In this document: in pieces, positions 1 to 8,327 of the stretch
Layout: each line of letters begins with the position of its first letter
How positions within the stretch are numbered: position 1 is the stretch's first letter
NCBI GenBank assembly: GCA_049509915.1
Contig: JBEKZL010000147.1
Span: 1-18,851 of the forward strand
DNA length: 18,851 nucleotides
Direction: 5' to 3'
Source of the DNA: JBEKYD01 sp049509915
GTDB lineage: Bacteria > Acidobacteriota > Terriglobia > Bryobacterales > Bryobacteraceae
Made by a program: the position numbers and the translations under genes
Notes under the pieces: generated by a model
What the model saw: only the letters and a program-made list of their open reading frames with translations
Databases searched by the model: none
What the model was told of the DNA's origin: nothing

Positions 1-133
1 CACAAGAGTAAATTACCTTCTTTACATGGGTACACAATCGCATCGCCGCAAATCTCTATAACCAAGCTTTTCAAGGCCTTACGCGGGAAAATGCATCATA
101 AAGAGCGGGAACTTCGGATTAGGGCGCCAGGAT

Positions 134-253
134 CACTCGCGGAGTGCTTGAGTCCGAGCCGCGAGTGTAAGGGCCGTGTCGGACAGGCCTCCTGGCCTGT
201 CGCTAGCCGGAAGAGCCGCTTCGCGGCTACGAGGCCGGGAGTACTGTCCCACC
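134..253. repeat. Intergenic cluster of three hairpins (palindromic repeat-like)
   Basis: Three perfect inverted repeats lie one after another: a 9-bp stem (134-142 with 159-167, 16-nt loop), an 8-bp stem (182-189 with 194-201, loop TCCT) and a 6-bp stem (214-219 with 223-228, 3-nt loop). The cluster ends in the decamer CTGTCCCACC (244-253), which recurs at 5965-5974 next to another palindromic repeat. It lies just past the stop codon of the leftward amidohydrolase, so it may also stop or stabilise that transcript; there is no clear U-run. The stems are seen directly; membership in a dispersed repeat family is inference. Bases 1-133 are comparatively AT-rich and show no gene I can support. 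Confidence 0.6.
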
Positions 254-259
254 AAAGCC

Positions 260-1582
260 CTATTTATAGCGCACGCCGTGCTTGACCACCATATCCACGT
301 TCTGCAACAGATCCACATACCGCAGCACATCGCCCCGCACGGCGATGATGTCGGCGTACTTCCCGGCAGTCACTGTCCCCACTTCGCCATCGACTTTCAT
401 CGCGACCGCCGGCCAGTAAGTCGCCGCGCGAATCGCATCCATGGGATCGACCCCCATCACTCGCACCCACACGTCGATCTCGTTCCACGTCGTTTGCGTG
501 TGGAACTGCGCGGGCACGCCGCTATCGGTTCCGATCAACAGCACCGCGCCCGACTGCCGTAGCTGTTCAAACTTCCGCTTGAGCGTCGGCTTACGCGGAG
601 GCACCATCCGGTAATACTCGAGCTGATCCACGTGCCGCAGCGACTCCCGAATGTCGGTGACAATCGCCGGCGGCAATCCCTCCTGCCAGCGCGGATCATC
701 GATCCGTTCCGGATGATCGCGAATGTAGTCGTAATTCCACAAAACCTGAACGGTCGGAGTCCAGAATAGCGGCGCCATGTTCCCGCGCGCCGTCCGCTCG
801 TGCAGCTTCTCGACGATATCGGGCGGATATTCGGGCGCCGTGGCAAGCCCGGTGTGCTCGAAATCGTCCACCCCGGCCTCGAGCCCGAAGCGAATCTCGT
901 TGGGCCGATGCGCGTGCGCCACCACCTGCAACTTATGCCGATGCGCCTCATCCACGATCGCCGCGATTTCCTCGCGCGACATCTCGTCCTGGTCGATCAG
1001 CTTAATGCAATCCACTCCCGCCGCGGCCAGCTTGCGGACCTTCGCCCGCGCATCCGCGGCCCCGTCGACGCCCCAGCGAAAATATTCCGTTCCCGGATAC
1101 GGCTCGTGCTGCAGAAACGCACCGGCGACATACAGCGTTGCACCCGGAATCCTGCCCGCGCGGATCCCGTCGCGCACATGAATGCTCGCCTCCAGAGGCC
1201 CGCCCAGGTCGCGCGCGCTCGTCACCCCCGCCATGAGGAGTTGCCGTGCCGAGGCCGGCATGATCACCGATTCCATCTGCGGCGGATAGGTCTTGTCCCA
1301 ATGCTCGTAATCGGAATGGCCACTGAGCATCGTGTGGACGTGCATATCCCACAATCCCGGCAGCACGCTCATTCCCGCCGTGGAAATCACCTGGGCGTCC
1401 GGTGGCACCGTCAGCGTTCCCAACTGCCCCACCGCGCTGATCTTTTCGCCGTCGATGAGAATTACGCTGTTCGCAATCGGCCGTCCGCCGTATCCGTCGA
1501 TCAGGGTGCCGCCGACCAGTGCTTTCCTTTGTGCCGCCGCCGCAAGAGCGAACGCGAGCAGAATGCAAATACGCCAGGTCAT
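260..1582 (-). CDS. Secreted metal-dependent amidohydrolase (imidazolonepropionase/prolidase-like)
   Basis: The 440-residue protein starts with a signal peptide (residues 1 to about 18, hydrophobic core ending AAAAQ). An amidohydrolase-superfamily TIM barrel flanked by a small beta-sandwich follows. The metal-site residues are visible in order: HxH at 81/83 in DMHVH, Lys194 in DCIKL (the usual carboxylated lysine position), His223 or His225 in VVAHAH, His243 in FEHTG and Asp353 in LIGTDSG. This is the pattern of the COG1228 group, which includes imidazolonepropionase-like enzymes and Xaa-Pro dipeptidases. The substrate cannot be told; a periplasmic dipeptidase or cyclic-amide hydrolase is plausible. 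The ATG at 1582 was chosen because the signal peptide begins there. The frame stays open further upstream, to 1714, but that part has no coding character. A TATAAT box ends six bases before the ATG, so the message may be leaderless. Confidence 0.9.
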   Translation of the reverse strand: MTWRICILLAFALAAAAQRKALVGGTLIDGYGGRPIANSVILIDGEKISAVGQLGTLTVPPDAQVISTAGMSVLPGLWDMHVHTMLSGHSDYEHWDKTYPPQMESVIMPASARQLLMAGVTSARDLGGPLEASIHVRDGIRAGRIPGATLYVAGAFLQHEPYPGTEYFRWGVDGAADARAKVRKLAAAGVDCIKLIDQDEMSREEIAAIVDEAHRHKLQVVAHAHRPNEIRFGLEAGVDDFEHTGLATAPEYPPDIVEKLHERTARGNMAPLFWTPTVQVLWNYDYIRDHPERIDDPRWQEGLPPAIVTDIRESLRHVDQLEYYRMVPPRKPTLKRKFEQLRQSGAVLLIGTDSGVPAQFHTQTTWNEIDVWVRVMGVDPMDAIRAATYWPAVAMKVDGEVGTVTAGKYADIIAVRGDVLRYVDLLQNVDMVVKHGVRYK

Positions 1583-1588
1583 CGCAAG

Positions 1589-1594
1589 ATTATA
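1589..1594 (-). promoter_or_regulatory. -10 box of a probable leaderless promoter for the amidohydrolase
   Basis: On the minus strand a perfect TATAAT is followed by six bases (CTTGCG) and then the ATG at 1582. Transcription would start at or next to the A of the start codon, so no ribosome-binding site is expected, and none is seen. No good -35 hexamer sits 16-18 bp upstream. The box is seen; the leaderless start is inference. Confidence 0.5.
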
Positions 1595-1710
1595 GCGGAT
1601 GGAGATTGCCCAAGCTTTGTCGATCCAGTTTACGGTAGGGCCGTTTCTTACAGCCACAGCCATGCCTTGGCCACTCAGCTTTCCTGCTGGGGCAGCATCG
1701 CGCTTGTGCG

Positions 1711-3121
1711 TCAATGCCGTGCAACGCGGTCAAGTGTGAGCGCAAAAGGGCCGGCGTTCTTGCCACACACCATGGGTACAGGTTGATTGCGCATGACTCC
1801 GGAATCTGGACGATGCCCAGCAAAAATGTGTGCCTCCAGCTGGTACTCAAGCCCCTCAAGACAGGGCAACTCGGCGGTCCCTGCTGGGCCTGTTTTCACG
1901 GATTCTGTATAAATGGCGTTGAAGCGTGCGTCGACGAAAGCCCCACGCACTGGACTGCCGCCTGGCCGCACGACCCTGACTCTCAGGACGATGACTTTGA
2001 GAGGCGCTGGGAGTCGAAGAATTATGCCTGTACGTTGTTCTCCAACCCGGAGTCTGAGAATGCCTGTCGAAGACGGTGATGCGGGATCCTGGTAGTAAAT
2101 CACCGAATACGGCACGCGCTCGGGCGACGGCCATTGGCTGCCGTAGTAAAGGCGGACATCGGTTTCCGGTATGCCTTCAATTGCGAACCTTCCTTCGGCG
2201 CCTGTTTTCTCATCTATCGCTACCGGATACTCATCATGCATACTGCTCACAACCTCTACGGCAACCGGAATCCCTTGGCGGGGCGACCCTCGTGATCAAA
2301 GACAACACCCTCGAGTTTCGAAGTTGTGCGCAGTGCGACATCCTCGGAGCCACATCCAACCTCAGGGACGGCTAGCATCCTCGATGCTTGTACCGGAACG
2401 AAGGGCGGCAACTGGGCGCTAACGCTGTAGTAACCGGCTGGAGCGTCGGGTAACATGAAGGTCCCGTCCGCCAGAGTCGCGGTCCGCAGCGTCGTGGCGC
2501 CGCTTGTAAGGACAACCTGTGCACCACTCAGTCTTGGTCCGTTCAACCTGGGCCAGCCCCTAAACGGTGCGAGGTACACGCGCCCAAACACACGAGGCGA
2601 GGACTTCCCTTCACGGTAATCCCGAAGCATTCTGTAATCCATTTCGATATTGGGAAAGCGATCCGCCGGTCGCGAGCCTGAACATTCCGGAGCCCAGTAG
2701 ATGATGGGCGGTCGTGCGGGATCGATGCCTGGGGGAAGGGCTTCGTGCGGTTCTTCGTCCCCGTGGCTACGGACATCGCAGCGGATTCGGTCGGAATCTG
2801 GCCCTTACGCCGGGCAAAGATGAGATAACGCTCGCCAAGATGGTACTCCTCATAGCAGCTTGTGAAGCTGCCGGGATCTACCCAGACTTGTTTCGTTCCC
2901 GGCGCGATCCCCTTAAAGGCCTCTTGGACATCAAAGCGCACCACGGTGGCCTGCGCGAATGTCCCTGAGCCGTCGTCATTCGTGAATGAGACACGGCCCA
3001 GAAAGATTGCATCGGCCTCCAGATATGCACACGCCGGTTTCGCGGTGCGGCAGTCACACGGCCAGGCAGCAGCCACGGCCCAGACCGCCCAGAAGAAGAT
3101 AATCAGCGGCGCTCGCCTCAC
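1711..3121 (-). pseudogene. Secreted TIMP/NTR-like protein with carboxypeptidase-regulatory-like domains, split by two frameshifts
   Basis: Three overlapping leftward frames join into one protein of roughly 470 residues. Part one (GTG at 3121) has a signal peptide and then a cysteine-rich start (CDC, then C at about 30) and ADAIFLGRV, as in bacterial NTR/tissue-inhibitor-of-metalloprotease-like domains. Part two is out of frame from about 2806 and supplies the expected C..SRP segment and a first transthyretin-like regulatory repeat. Part three is out of frame from about 2273 and has a second repeat (YPVAIDEKTGAEGRFAIEGI) and a natural C-terminus ending at 1711. At both joins the sequence reads AAGGG where AAGGGG would restore the frame. 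It may be a real decayed gene, a gene disrupted only by homopolymer sequencing errors, or (less likely) a recoded one. The native role of such proteins is unknown; they are secreted and probably protein-binding. The GTG overlaps the stop of a 29-codon open stretch upstream (3118-3207), possibly a remnant of another gene. Confidence 0.75.
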
Positions 3122-3312
3122 CCTTGATTAGAAGCCTTTTCAACAGCAATAGTTCCCGTAGCGACAGCGGGGAGGGTCGTGACGATCAGCGGCGGGTAGC
3201 GCTGTGGTCAGAAACCTGCCCCATAGCAAATGGCGCGGCCCGCTTTACTTATTGCCTCGAAAATGGCCCGCGGCCTCGTGGGATTTAGGCTGAGCCAAGC
3301 TGCGACTATCCA

Positions 3313-3392
3313 GTGGCAGACCATCGTCCTTCGTGGTCTGTCGGGGATGTCATGCAATGCCAGCCCGCCAGACGGCAGAAGGATCGTCTGCC
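3313..3392 (+). repeat. Two-hairpin palindromic repeat, copy A
   Basis: Two inverted repeats lie in tandem: GGCAGACCA (3315-3323) with TGGTCTGTC (3334-3342, one G-U pair), and CAGACG (3369-3374) with CGTCTG (3385-3390). Read on this strand, the segment aligns along its length with the minus strand of 5897-5974. The two copies therefore face each other across the ADOP permease gene. The rest of 3122-3400 shows nothing else that I can name. Confidence 0.65.
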
Positions 3393-3400
3393 CTACCTGC

Positions 3401-5851
3401 TCAATCGTGTCGCAGCGCTTCCATCGGCTGGATCCGGGTAGCGGAACGGGCCGGCAGGAAGCACGCGGCTATGGTGGCTGCGATCAGCACGGCGGGAACG
3501 GAAACGAACAGGAGCGGGCCGGCGGTGCCCATGCCTTCCATACGGTCGGCGAGCAGGCGACTGGCCAGCAGGCTCAGGCCCAGCCCAACGGCAAGACCAA
3601 TCGCCAGCACGCGGCCGGCGGATAGCAGCACCAGCCGCAGAACATCGCGCGGTTCGGCGCCCAGCGCCATGCGGATGCCGAATTCTCTGGTGCGGTGCGC
3701 CACCGAATAGGACACTACGCTGAAGACGCCGCCGGCCGCCAGCAGCATGCCGATGGCGCCGAACACGCTAAACAGAAAAGTAGTGAATGTTTGATATGCG
3801 GTGGCTGTGTCGAGCCAGCCTTCCAGCGTCCTTGTCAGCGTGATGGGCTGATTCTTGTCCACTGCCCGAACCGCGTCCCTGGCCAGCCCGGTCAACGCGT
3901 TGGGGTCCCCCTTGGTCCGCGCAATGATGAACGTATTGGGCAGCACCAGGGTCGAATAGGGGATGAACATGGCCGCCCTGGCCGGTTCGCTCAAGCCGCG
4001 ATTTCGCGCCGACCCAACCACGCCGACGATCTCGAAGGAGTTGTCGAACCGCGGCGCCTTCAGGATCTGCGGAGGAATCTTCTGATTGAAAATATCCACC
4101 CGCAGATGGTGGCCCAGCGGGTCTTTCCCGTCGGCGAAATCGCGCTTTACCATGTCCTCGCTGATTACCGCGACTGGCCGCGCCTCCAGCACGTCGGCCT
4201 CGGTCAAGTCGCGCCCCCGCAATAGCTTCGTTCCCACCGCGGCGAAGTAGCCGTCCTCCACCAGGTTCACGCTCACCTCGGACGCCTGGTCGGCGGACCG
4301 GCCGTCGAGCATCGCCTTCGTATCGAAGCCGTTGTATGGGGGAGTGCCGGTGGCGCTCACCGCCGCCGCTTCCACTTGCGGGGCGCGGCGCAGGCGAGTG
4401 ACGATGTCGTGATACAGCGCCACGCGCGGAGCCCACTGGGTATAGCGGCCTTCGCTCAGCGGCATCAGAAACGTGAGCGCATGCCGCGGCTCGTATCCCA
4501 GGCTCTGATTCTGCAAGGCGACCAGGCCGCGGACCGCCAGGCCGGCTCCGGTCAGCAATACCAGCGACAGGGTAATCTCGGCAACCATAAGAGCGTCGTG
4601 CAGCCGCCGGCGGCGCGCCCCGGTTCCTCGGCCGGTCTCTCGCAAGGTCTCGGCCTGCGTTTCGGCCGACGAGTGGACCGCCGGGGCCAGCCCGAAAATG
4701 GCGCCCGTCAAAACCGATACCCCCAGCGCGAACCACAGCACCGGCCAATTCAATGCAATCACGGCTTCGTGCGGAATGGAATATTCCGGCATCAGCGCAA
4801 TCACCGCGCGCACCCCCACATATGCCAGGCCTATCCCGAACGCGCCGCCGGTCAATCCCAACAGGACGCTTTCAGTCAGCAGTTGGCGAATCAGGCGTCC
4901 CCGGGTAGCGCCGATGGATAGGCGGATCGCCATCTCGCCTTCGCGCGTGGCGGCGCGGGCCAGCAGCAGGTTCGCCACGTTGCCGCAGGCGATCAGCAGC
5001 AGCAGGGTCACCGCCCCGAACAGGGCCAGCAGGGTGTTTGCGAACTTGCCCAGAATGTTCTCGTTCACGTTCACGAACTTCACCTTGAAAGCGCCTTCCG
5101 GATACACGTAGGGCGGCAATTGCCTGCGATACTCTCCGAGGATGGGCCGAAACTCGGCGTCGATCTGGTTCTGGCTCACGCCCGGCCTGATCCGGTAGAC
5201 GAGGCTTACATAGTCCTGCGTGCCCGGCTGCATATCCATGGGCACGTACGCGTCCACGTCCATCCAGGTGAACCGGACGGGCAACACGCCGATGACCGTG
5301 TAGACAGTATCGTTGAGCCGCAGCTGCCGGCCGAGGATATCGGGTCGGCCCTGGAACGATTGTTGCCAGAACTTATAACTGACCACCGCGACCGGCGCCG
5401 GTGCAGTCCCCGGGCGCGCATCCGCCGTAGTGAACGCACGGCCAAGTCGCGGAGGCACGCCGAAAAACTCGAAGAAGTTCGGGGAGCAGGCCCCTCGTAT
5501 CACCACTTCCGCCAGCCCGGTCCCGGTCATTACCACCTCGTTCCTATCGATCGCAACCGCATCTTCCATGGAACCGAGGCGCGATTTCAGGTCGAGATAT
5601 TGCGCTTTCGAGTAGCCGATGCCCCGGTCGCTGTACTTCTTCCCGGTCAGGAACAAGAAGCCGATCCGGTCCGGCGCCCGGTACGGATAGGGGTCGATCA
5701 GAACCGCGTAAACCACGCTGAAAATAGCCGTGGTAGCGCCGATCCCGAGCGCGATGGAAAGCGCGGCCACGGCGGTAAAACCCGGCTTCGAGAGCAGCAT
5801 CCGGACGCCGTAGCGGACGTCCTGCCCAAGCCGGTCCAAGAACTCTGGCAT
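3401..5851 (-). CDS. ADOP-type MacB/FtsX family permease
   Basis: The 816-residue integral membrane protein has the layout of the acidobacterial duplicated orphan permeases. It has an N-terminal DVRYGVRML segment and a first membrane helix with LALGIG-like sequence (about 24-50), then a periplasmic MacB-PCD domain (about 60-265). A first FtsX helix block follows (about 270-395, with ACGNVANLLLARAATRE). Then come a second helix and periplasmic domain from about 420, and a second FtsX block ending in ARSATRIQPMEALRHD. No ATPase domain or adjacent ATPase gene is present, as is usual for this orphan family. Substrate and partner are unknown; relatives act in lipoprotein, macrolide or peptide export, or as mechanotransmission machines. 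The ATG at 5851 is preferred for its GAAGG site four bases upstream and the typical N-terminus; ATG 5869 is an alternative. The longer open frame to 6085 is translated repeat DNA. Confidence 0.93.
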   Translation of the reverse strand: MPEFLDRLGQDVRYGVRMLLSKPGFTAVAALSIALGIGATTAIFSVVYAVLIDPYPYRAPDRIGFLFLTGKKYSDRGIGYSKAQYLDLKSRLGSMEDAVAIDRNEVVMTGTGLAEVVIRGACSPNFFEFFGVPPRLGRAFTTADARPGTAPAPVAVVSYKFWQQSFQGRPDILGRQLRLNDTVYTVIGVLPVRFTWMDVDAYVPMDMQPGTQDYVSLVYRIRPGVSQNQIDAEFRPILGEYRRQLPPYVYPEGAFKVKFVNVNENILGKFANTLLALFGAVTLLLLIACGNVANLLLARAATREGEMAIRLSIGATRGRLIRQLLTESVLLGLTGGAFGIGLAYVGVRAVIALMPEYSIPHEAVIALNWPVLWFALGVSVLTGAIFGLAPAVHSSAETQAETLRETGRGTGARRRRLHDALMVAEITLSLVLLTGAGLAVRGLVALQNQSLGYEPRHALTFLMPLSEGRYTQWAPRVALYHDIVTRLRRAPQVEAAAVSATGTPPYNGFDTKAMLDGRSADQASEVSVNLVEDGYFAAVGTKLLRGRDLTEADVLEARPVAVISEDMVKRDFADGKDPLGHHLRVDIFNQKIPPQILKAPRFDNSFEIVGVVGSARNRGLSEPARAAMFIPYSTLVLPNTFIIARTKGDPNALTGLARDAVRAVDKNQPITLTRTLEGWLDTATAYQTFTTFLFSVFGAIGMLLAAGGVFSVVSYSVAHRTREFGIRMALGAEPRDVLRLVLLSAGRVLAIGLAVGLGLSLLASRLLADRMEGMGTAGPLLFVSVPAVLIAATIAACFLPARSATRIQPMEALRHD

Positions 5852-5896
5852 ACAGCCTTCGACGAACATAGCGGCCGGTTTGTTCCGGCCGAGGTA

Positions 5897-5974
5897 CGAC
5901 AGACGATCGTTTTTTTGTCGTCTGTCGGGCAGCCATGGCTCGACAGACCACGAACAACGATGGTCTGTCCCACC
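5897..5974 (-). repeat. Two-hairpin palindromic repeat, copy B
   Basis: A perfect 10-bp stem (5897-5906 with 5918-5927; 11-nt T-rich loop) is followed by a perfect 9-bp stem (5942-5950 with 5961-5969; 10-nt loop). The segment then ends in CTGTCCCACC. It aligns with 3313-3392 in opposite orientation. It sits 46 bp upstream of the permease start, so it belongs to that gene's leader or promoter region. The doubled palindrome resembles REP/REPIN-type elements in layout; no RAYT transposase gene is in the window. Confidence 0.75.
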
Positions 5975-6197
5975 GCCGACGCGGTGATTTCGGTGTTGCG
6001 GGGCTTGAATTGGGCTTTGGAACAGTGCAGAATCATAAGTGGGGTTCCCCATACGGTTATCCCGCACCGGTCCGTCCGTGCCCACGGACGCGGGCCGTGG
6101 CTCCGGCGCGAATTCGCTTTTCGCTTGACATGACTCGGGTCACCGGGTTGGCAGGGAGCCCGAAAATAGCGAATGCTGTACAAAAGAGGAGAATCTT
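5975..6197. other. Rest of the divergent intergenic region between permease and dehydrogenase
   Basis: No gene is supported here. A hairpin lies at 6073-6090 (CGTCCGTG facing CACGGACG; four-base loop if the innermost pair is left open). A weak rightward promoter candidate is TTGAAT (6005-6010), 17 bp, CAGAAT (6028-6033), which would leave a leader of about 160 nt before the GTG at 6198. A perfect TTGACA occurs at 6125-6130 but has no good -10 box at 17 bp. Confidence 0.35.
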
Positions 6198-7286
6198 GTG
6201 GCCGATAATTCTTTGTCGCGCCGATTATTCATGTCAGCCGCGGCGGCAGTTCCAGCCGCGCCAGTCCTGCTCGCTTCGGACAGAATTGCGATATTCGATC
6301 CGCCGCCCGCCCGCATCCGAATCGTGACCGCGACGGCCTCGTCGGTAGTCCCGCCTCCGAAGTACTCGGCGGCGGAGATTCAGCAGATCCAGTCCCAGGG
6401 AAAGGACGTTCAGCTCACCGTGCCGGCCAGCGTCGGCGAATTAAACGAACTGCTGCCCCACGCCGACGTCGTTTTCGGCGCGATGAACGCGGAGATGCTG
6501 GCGAAGGCGAACAACCTGCGCTGGATGCAGGCCACCGAAGCAGGCATGGAGAAAGTGCTGTTTCCGGAGTTGATCAAGAGTAATGTGGTGGTGACGAACA
6601 TGGCGCGGATGTTCGCACCGGCCATCTCGGAGACGGCCATCGGGCTGTTGCTGAGCCTGACGCGAGGGCTCAATAAGTACTATATTCCCCAGTTCCAGAA
6701 GCGGACCTGGAATTCGGTGCGGAACTTGGTCGAAGTGGATGGCATGACCATGGGGATAGTCGGCATGGGCGGAATTGGGCAAGCCACGGCCATGCGCGCA
6801 CACTATGGCTTCAACATGCGGATCCTGGGTACCGATGCCAAGCCCATGGCCAAGCCGATCTTCGTGGAAACGCTGCGGGATCCGGCGTGGTTCATGGAGA
6901 TGGTCCCGCAAGTGGACATATTGGTAAGCGCGGCGCCCTCGACCAAGGATACCGAGCGGATGTTTAATGAGAAAGTCTTCCGGGCCATGAAGAAGACAGC
7001 CTACTTCATCAACCTGTCGCGGGGCGCGCTGGTGGACGAGAACGCGCTCACCCAGGCGCTGAAAGAAGGCTGGATCGCGGGCGCTGGGCTGGACCCCTCG
7101 GCCACCGAGCCGTTGCCATCCACTTCCACGCTATGGGATTGCCCGAACCTGATCATCACCTGCCACAGCGCCGGATTCGCGCCGCAACGCCAGATCCGCC
7201 TGGTCGGGCTGCTGGCCGACAATGTGCGGCGTTACTCGAGCGGCTTGCCCTTGCTCAACGTGGTGGACAAACAGCGCGGTTACTGA
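6198..7286 (+). CDS. D-2-hydroxyacid dehydrogenase with a Tat signal
   Basis: The 362-residue NAD(P)-dependent oxidoreductase is of the D-isomer-specific 2-hydroxyacid dehydrogenase family, which interconverts 2-keto acids and D-2-hydroxy acids. The nucleotide-binding loop is GMGGIG (189-194). The catalytic trio is intact: Arg275 in NLSRGALVD, Glu304 in ATEPLP and His323 in CHSAG. Unusually, the protein begins with SRRLFM followed by an Ala-rich hydrophobic stretch ending near residue 27, a typical twin-arginine export signal. Tat carries folded, cofactor-loaded proteins, so a periplasmic enzyme is possible. The GTG start is supported by AGGAGA (6187-6192) upstream. It is first of three genes whose products all have export signals; 19 bp separate it from the next. 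The substrate is not deducible. The family call is firm; the location is inference from the signal. Confidence 0.92.
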   Translation: MADNSLSRRLFMSAAAAVPAAPVLLASDRIAIFDPPPARIRIVTATASSVVPPPKYSAAEIQQIQSQGKDVQLTVPASVGELNELLPHADVVFGAMNAEMLAKANNLRWMQATEAGMEKVLFPELIKSNVVVTNMARMFAPAISETAIGLLLSLTRGLNKYYIPQFQKRTWNSVRNLVEVDGMTMGIVGMGGIGQATAMRAHYGFNMRILGTDAKPMAKPIFVETLRDPAWFMEMVPQVDILVSAAPSTKDTERMFNEKVFRAMKKTAYFINLSRGALVDENALTQALKEGWIAGAGLDPSATEPLPSTSTLWDCPNLIITCHSAGFAPQRQIRLVGLLADNVRRYSSGLPLLNVVDKQRGY

Positions 7287-7305
7287 CACGCGAGGAGATG
7301 AATCG

Positions 7306-8286
7306 ATGAAAACAGCATGCCTCGTTCTGCCTATTTTCCTGGCCGCCACCTGCCCGGCGCAACAGGGCTGGAATTCGCATGAAGGTGGATTGCTCAAGTA
7401 CCGAGTCATGATCCGCTTCGGCGAGGAACCGGACACGCTGCCCGACGGCTGGCGGTTCGGCCGGGTTTCGGCCGTGGCGGTGGACTCGGCCGGCAACGTC
7501 TACGCAGCTCAGCGCGGCCCGCGCGCCGACCCCATTGTGGTCTTCGATGCCAATGGAAAGTTCATTCGTTCCTGGGGCAAAGGCGTCTTCAGCATCGCCC
7601 ACGGGTTGCGGGTCGACAAGCAGGACCATGTCTGGGCCACCGACACCGGCTATCACCTGGTAATGGAGTTCACGAACGACGGCAAGCTGTTGCGCACGCT
7701 TGGCACCAAGGGAACGCCGGGCGCGACCCACGACACCTTCAACCGTCCGACCGACGTGGCGTTTCTTGCCAATGGCGACTTTCTGGTCACCGACGGTTAT
7801 GGCAACTCGCGCGTGGTGAAGTTCTCGCGCGACGGCAAGTATCTGATGGAATGGGGCAAGCACGGCAAAGGCCCGGGCGAGTTCGACACACCCCACGTGG
7901 CTGTGGTCGATTCGCACCAGAACGTCTATGTCAGCGACCGCGAGAATAACCGTATCCAGATCTTCAATGCCAATGGGAAGTTCCTCCGCCAGTGGACGCA
8001 CCTGGGCGCTACCCAGGGGATGGACATGTCGTCGAAGGACGAGCTGTGGATCATCACCCACCGGAACCGGGAGGAGAACCTGGCATACGACACGCTGGCG
8101 GGGCGGATCATGCACATCGACATCGCGTCGGGCAAGATTCTCGGTTCCATGGAGAGTCCCGGACATTGGCTGTCGCTGGCCCCCAACGGGGATATCTTCG
8201 TCGCCAGCCTGACCGGCAATGTTTTTCGGTGGTATCCCGGATGGGTTGAGGGCGTACGCGAAGAGGCGCCCGGGGTAGTGAAGTAA
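7306..8286 (+). CDS. Secreted NHL-repeat six-bladed beta-propeller protein
   Basis: The 326-residue protein has a signal peptide (residues 1 to about 19, ending CPAQ) and then repeated blades of the NHL/6-bladed propeller type. Repeating elements are VAVDSAGNVYAAQ, LRVDKQDHVWATD, VAFLANGDFLVTDGYGNSRV, VAVVDSHQNVYVSDRENNRI and LAPNGDIFVAS, each followed by a strand with F..DGK or FNANGKF. The closest known fold group includes peptidyl-alpha-hydroxyglycine alpha-amidating lyase and many bacterial propellers of unknown role; I cannot assign an enzyme activity. The ATG at 7306 is chosen because the signal peptide begins there and AGGAG stands nine bases upstream. It lies 19 bp after the dehydrogenase and 41 bp before the DUF362 gene, so co-transcription is likely. 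Confidence 0.88.
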   Translation: MKTACLVLPIFLAATCPAQQGWNSHEGGLLKYRVMIRFGEEPDTLPDGWRFGRVSAVAVDSAGNVYAAQRGPRADPIVVFDANGKFIRSWGKGVFSIAHGLRVDKQDHVWATDTGYHLVMEFTNDGKLLRTLGTKGTPGATHDTFNRPTDVAFLANGDFLVTDGYGNSRVVKFSRDGKYLMEWGKHGKGPGEFDTPHVAVVDSHQNVYVSDRENNRIQIFNANGKFLRQWTHLGATQGMDMSSKDELWIITHRNREENLAYDTLAGRIMHIDIASGKILGSMESPGHWLSLAPNGDIFVASLTGNVFRWYPGWVEGVREEAPGVVK

Positions 8287-8291
8287 CTTTA

Positions 8292-8311
8292 CGCCCGCCG
8301 CCGTGCGGGCG
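8292..8311 (+). other. Intercistronic hairpin abutting the DUF362 ribosome-binding site
   Basis: CGCCCGC (8292-8298) pairs perfectly with GCGGGCG (8305-8311) around a six-base loop. Its last base is the first base of the GAGGAGG ribosome-binding site (8311-8317) for the next gene. It could protect the upstream message or tune initiation of the third cistron. There is no U-run, so a terminator is unlikely. Confidence 0.5.
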
Positions 8312-8327
8312 AGGAGGTCATTGGCCC

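Noticed and set aside
134..253. CRISPR or attachment-site interpretation of the hairpin cluster
   Set aside because: The stems differ in sequence and spacing, there are no regular spacers, and no integrase or cas gene is nearby.
2256..2815. Programmed -1 frameshifting as the main explanation of the split TIMP-like gene
   Set aside because: Neither site has a canonical X-XXY-YYZ heptamer; one-base loss in a G-run is simpler, so it is kept only as a minor alternative.
5852..6085. N-terminal extension of the permease through an open frame
   Set aside because: The 78 extra residues are translated palindromic repeat and promoter DNA; the family N-terminus and a good ribosome-binding site mark 5851.
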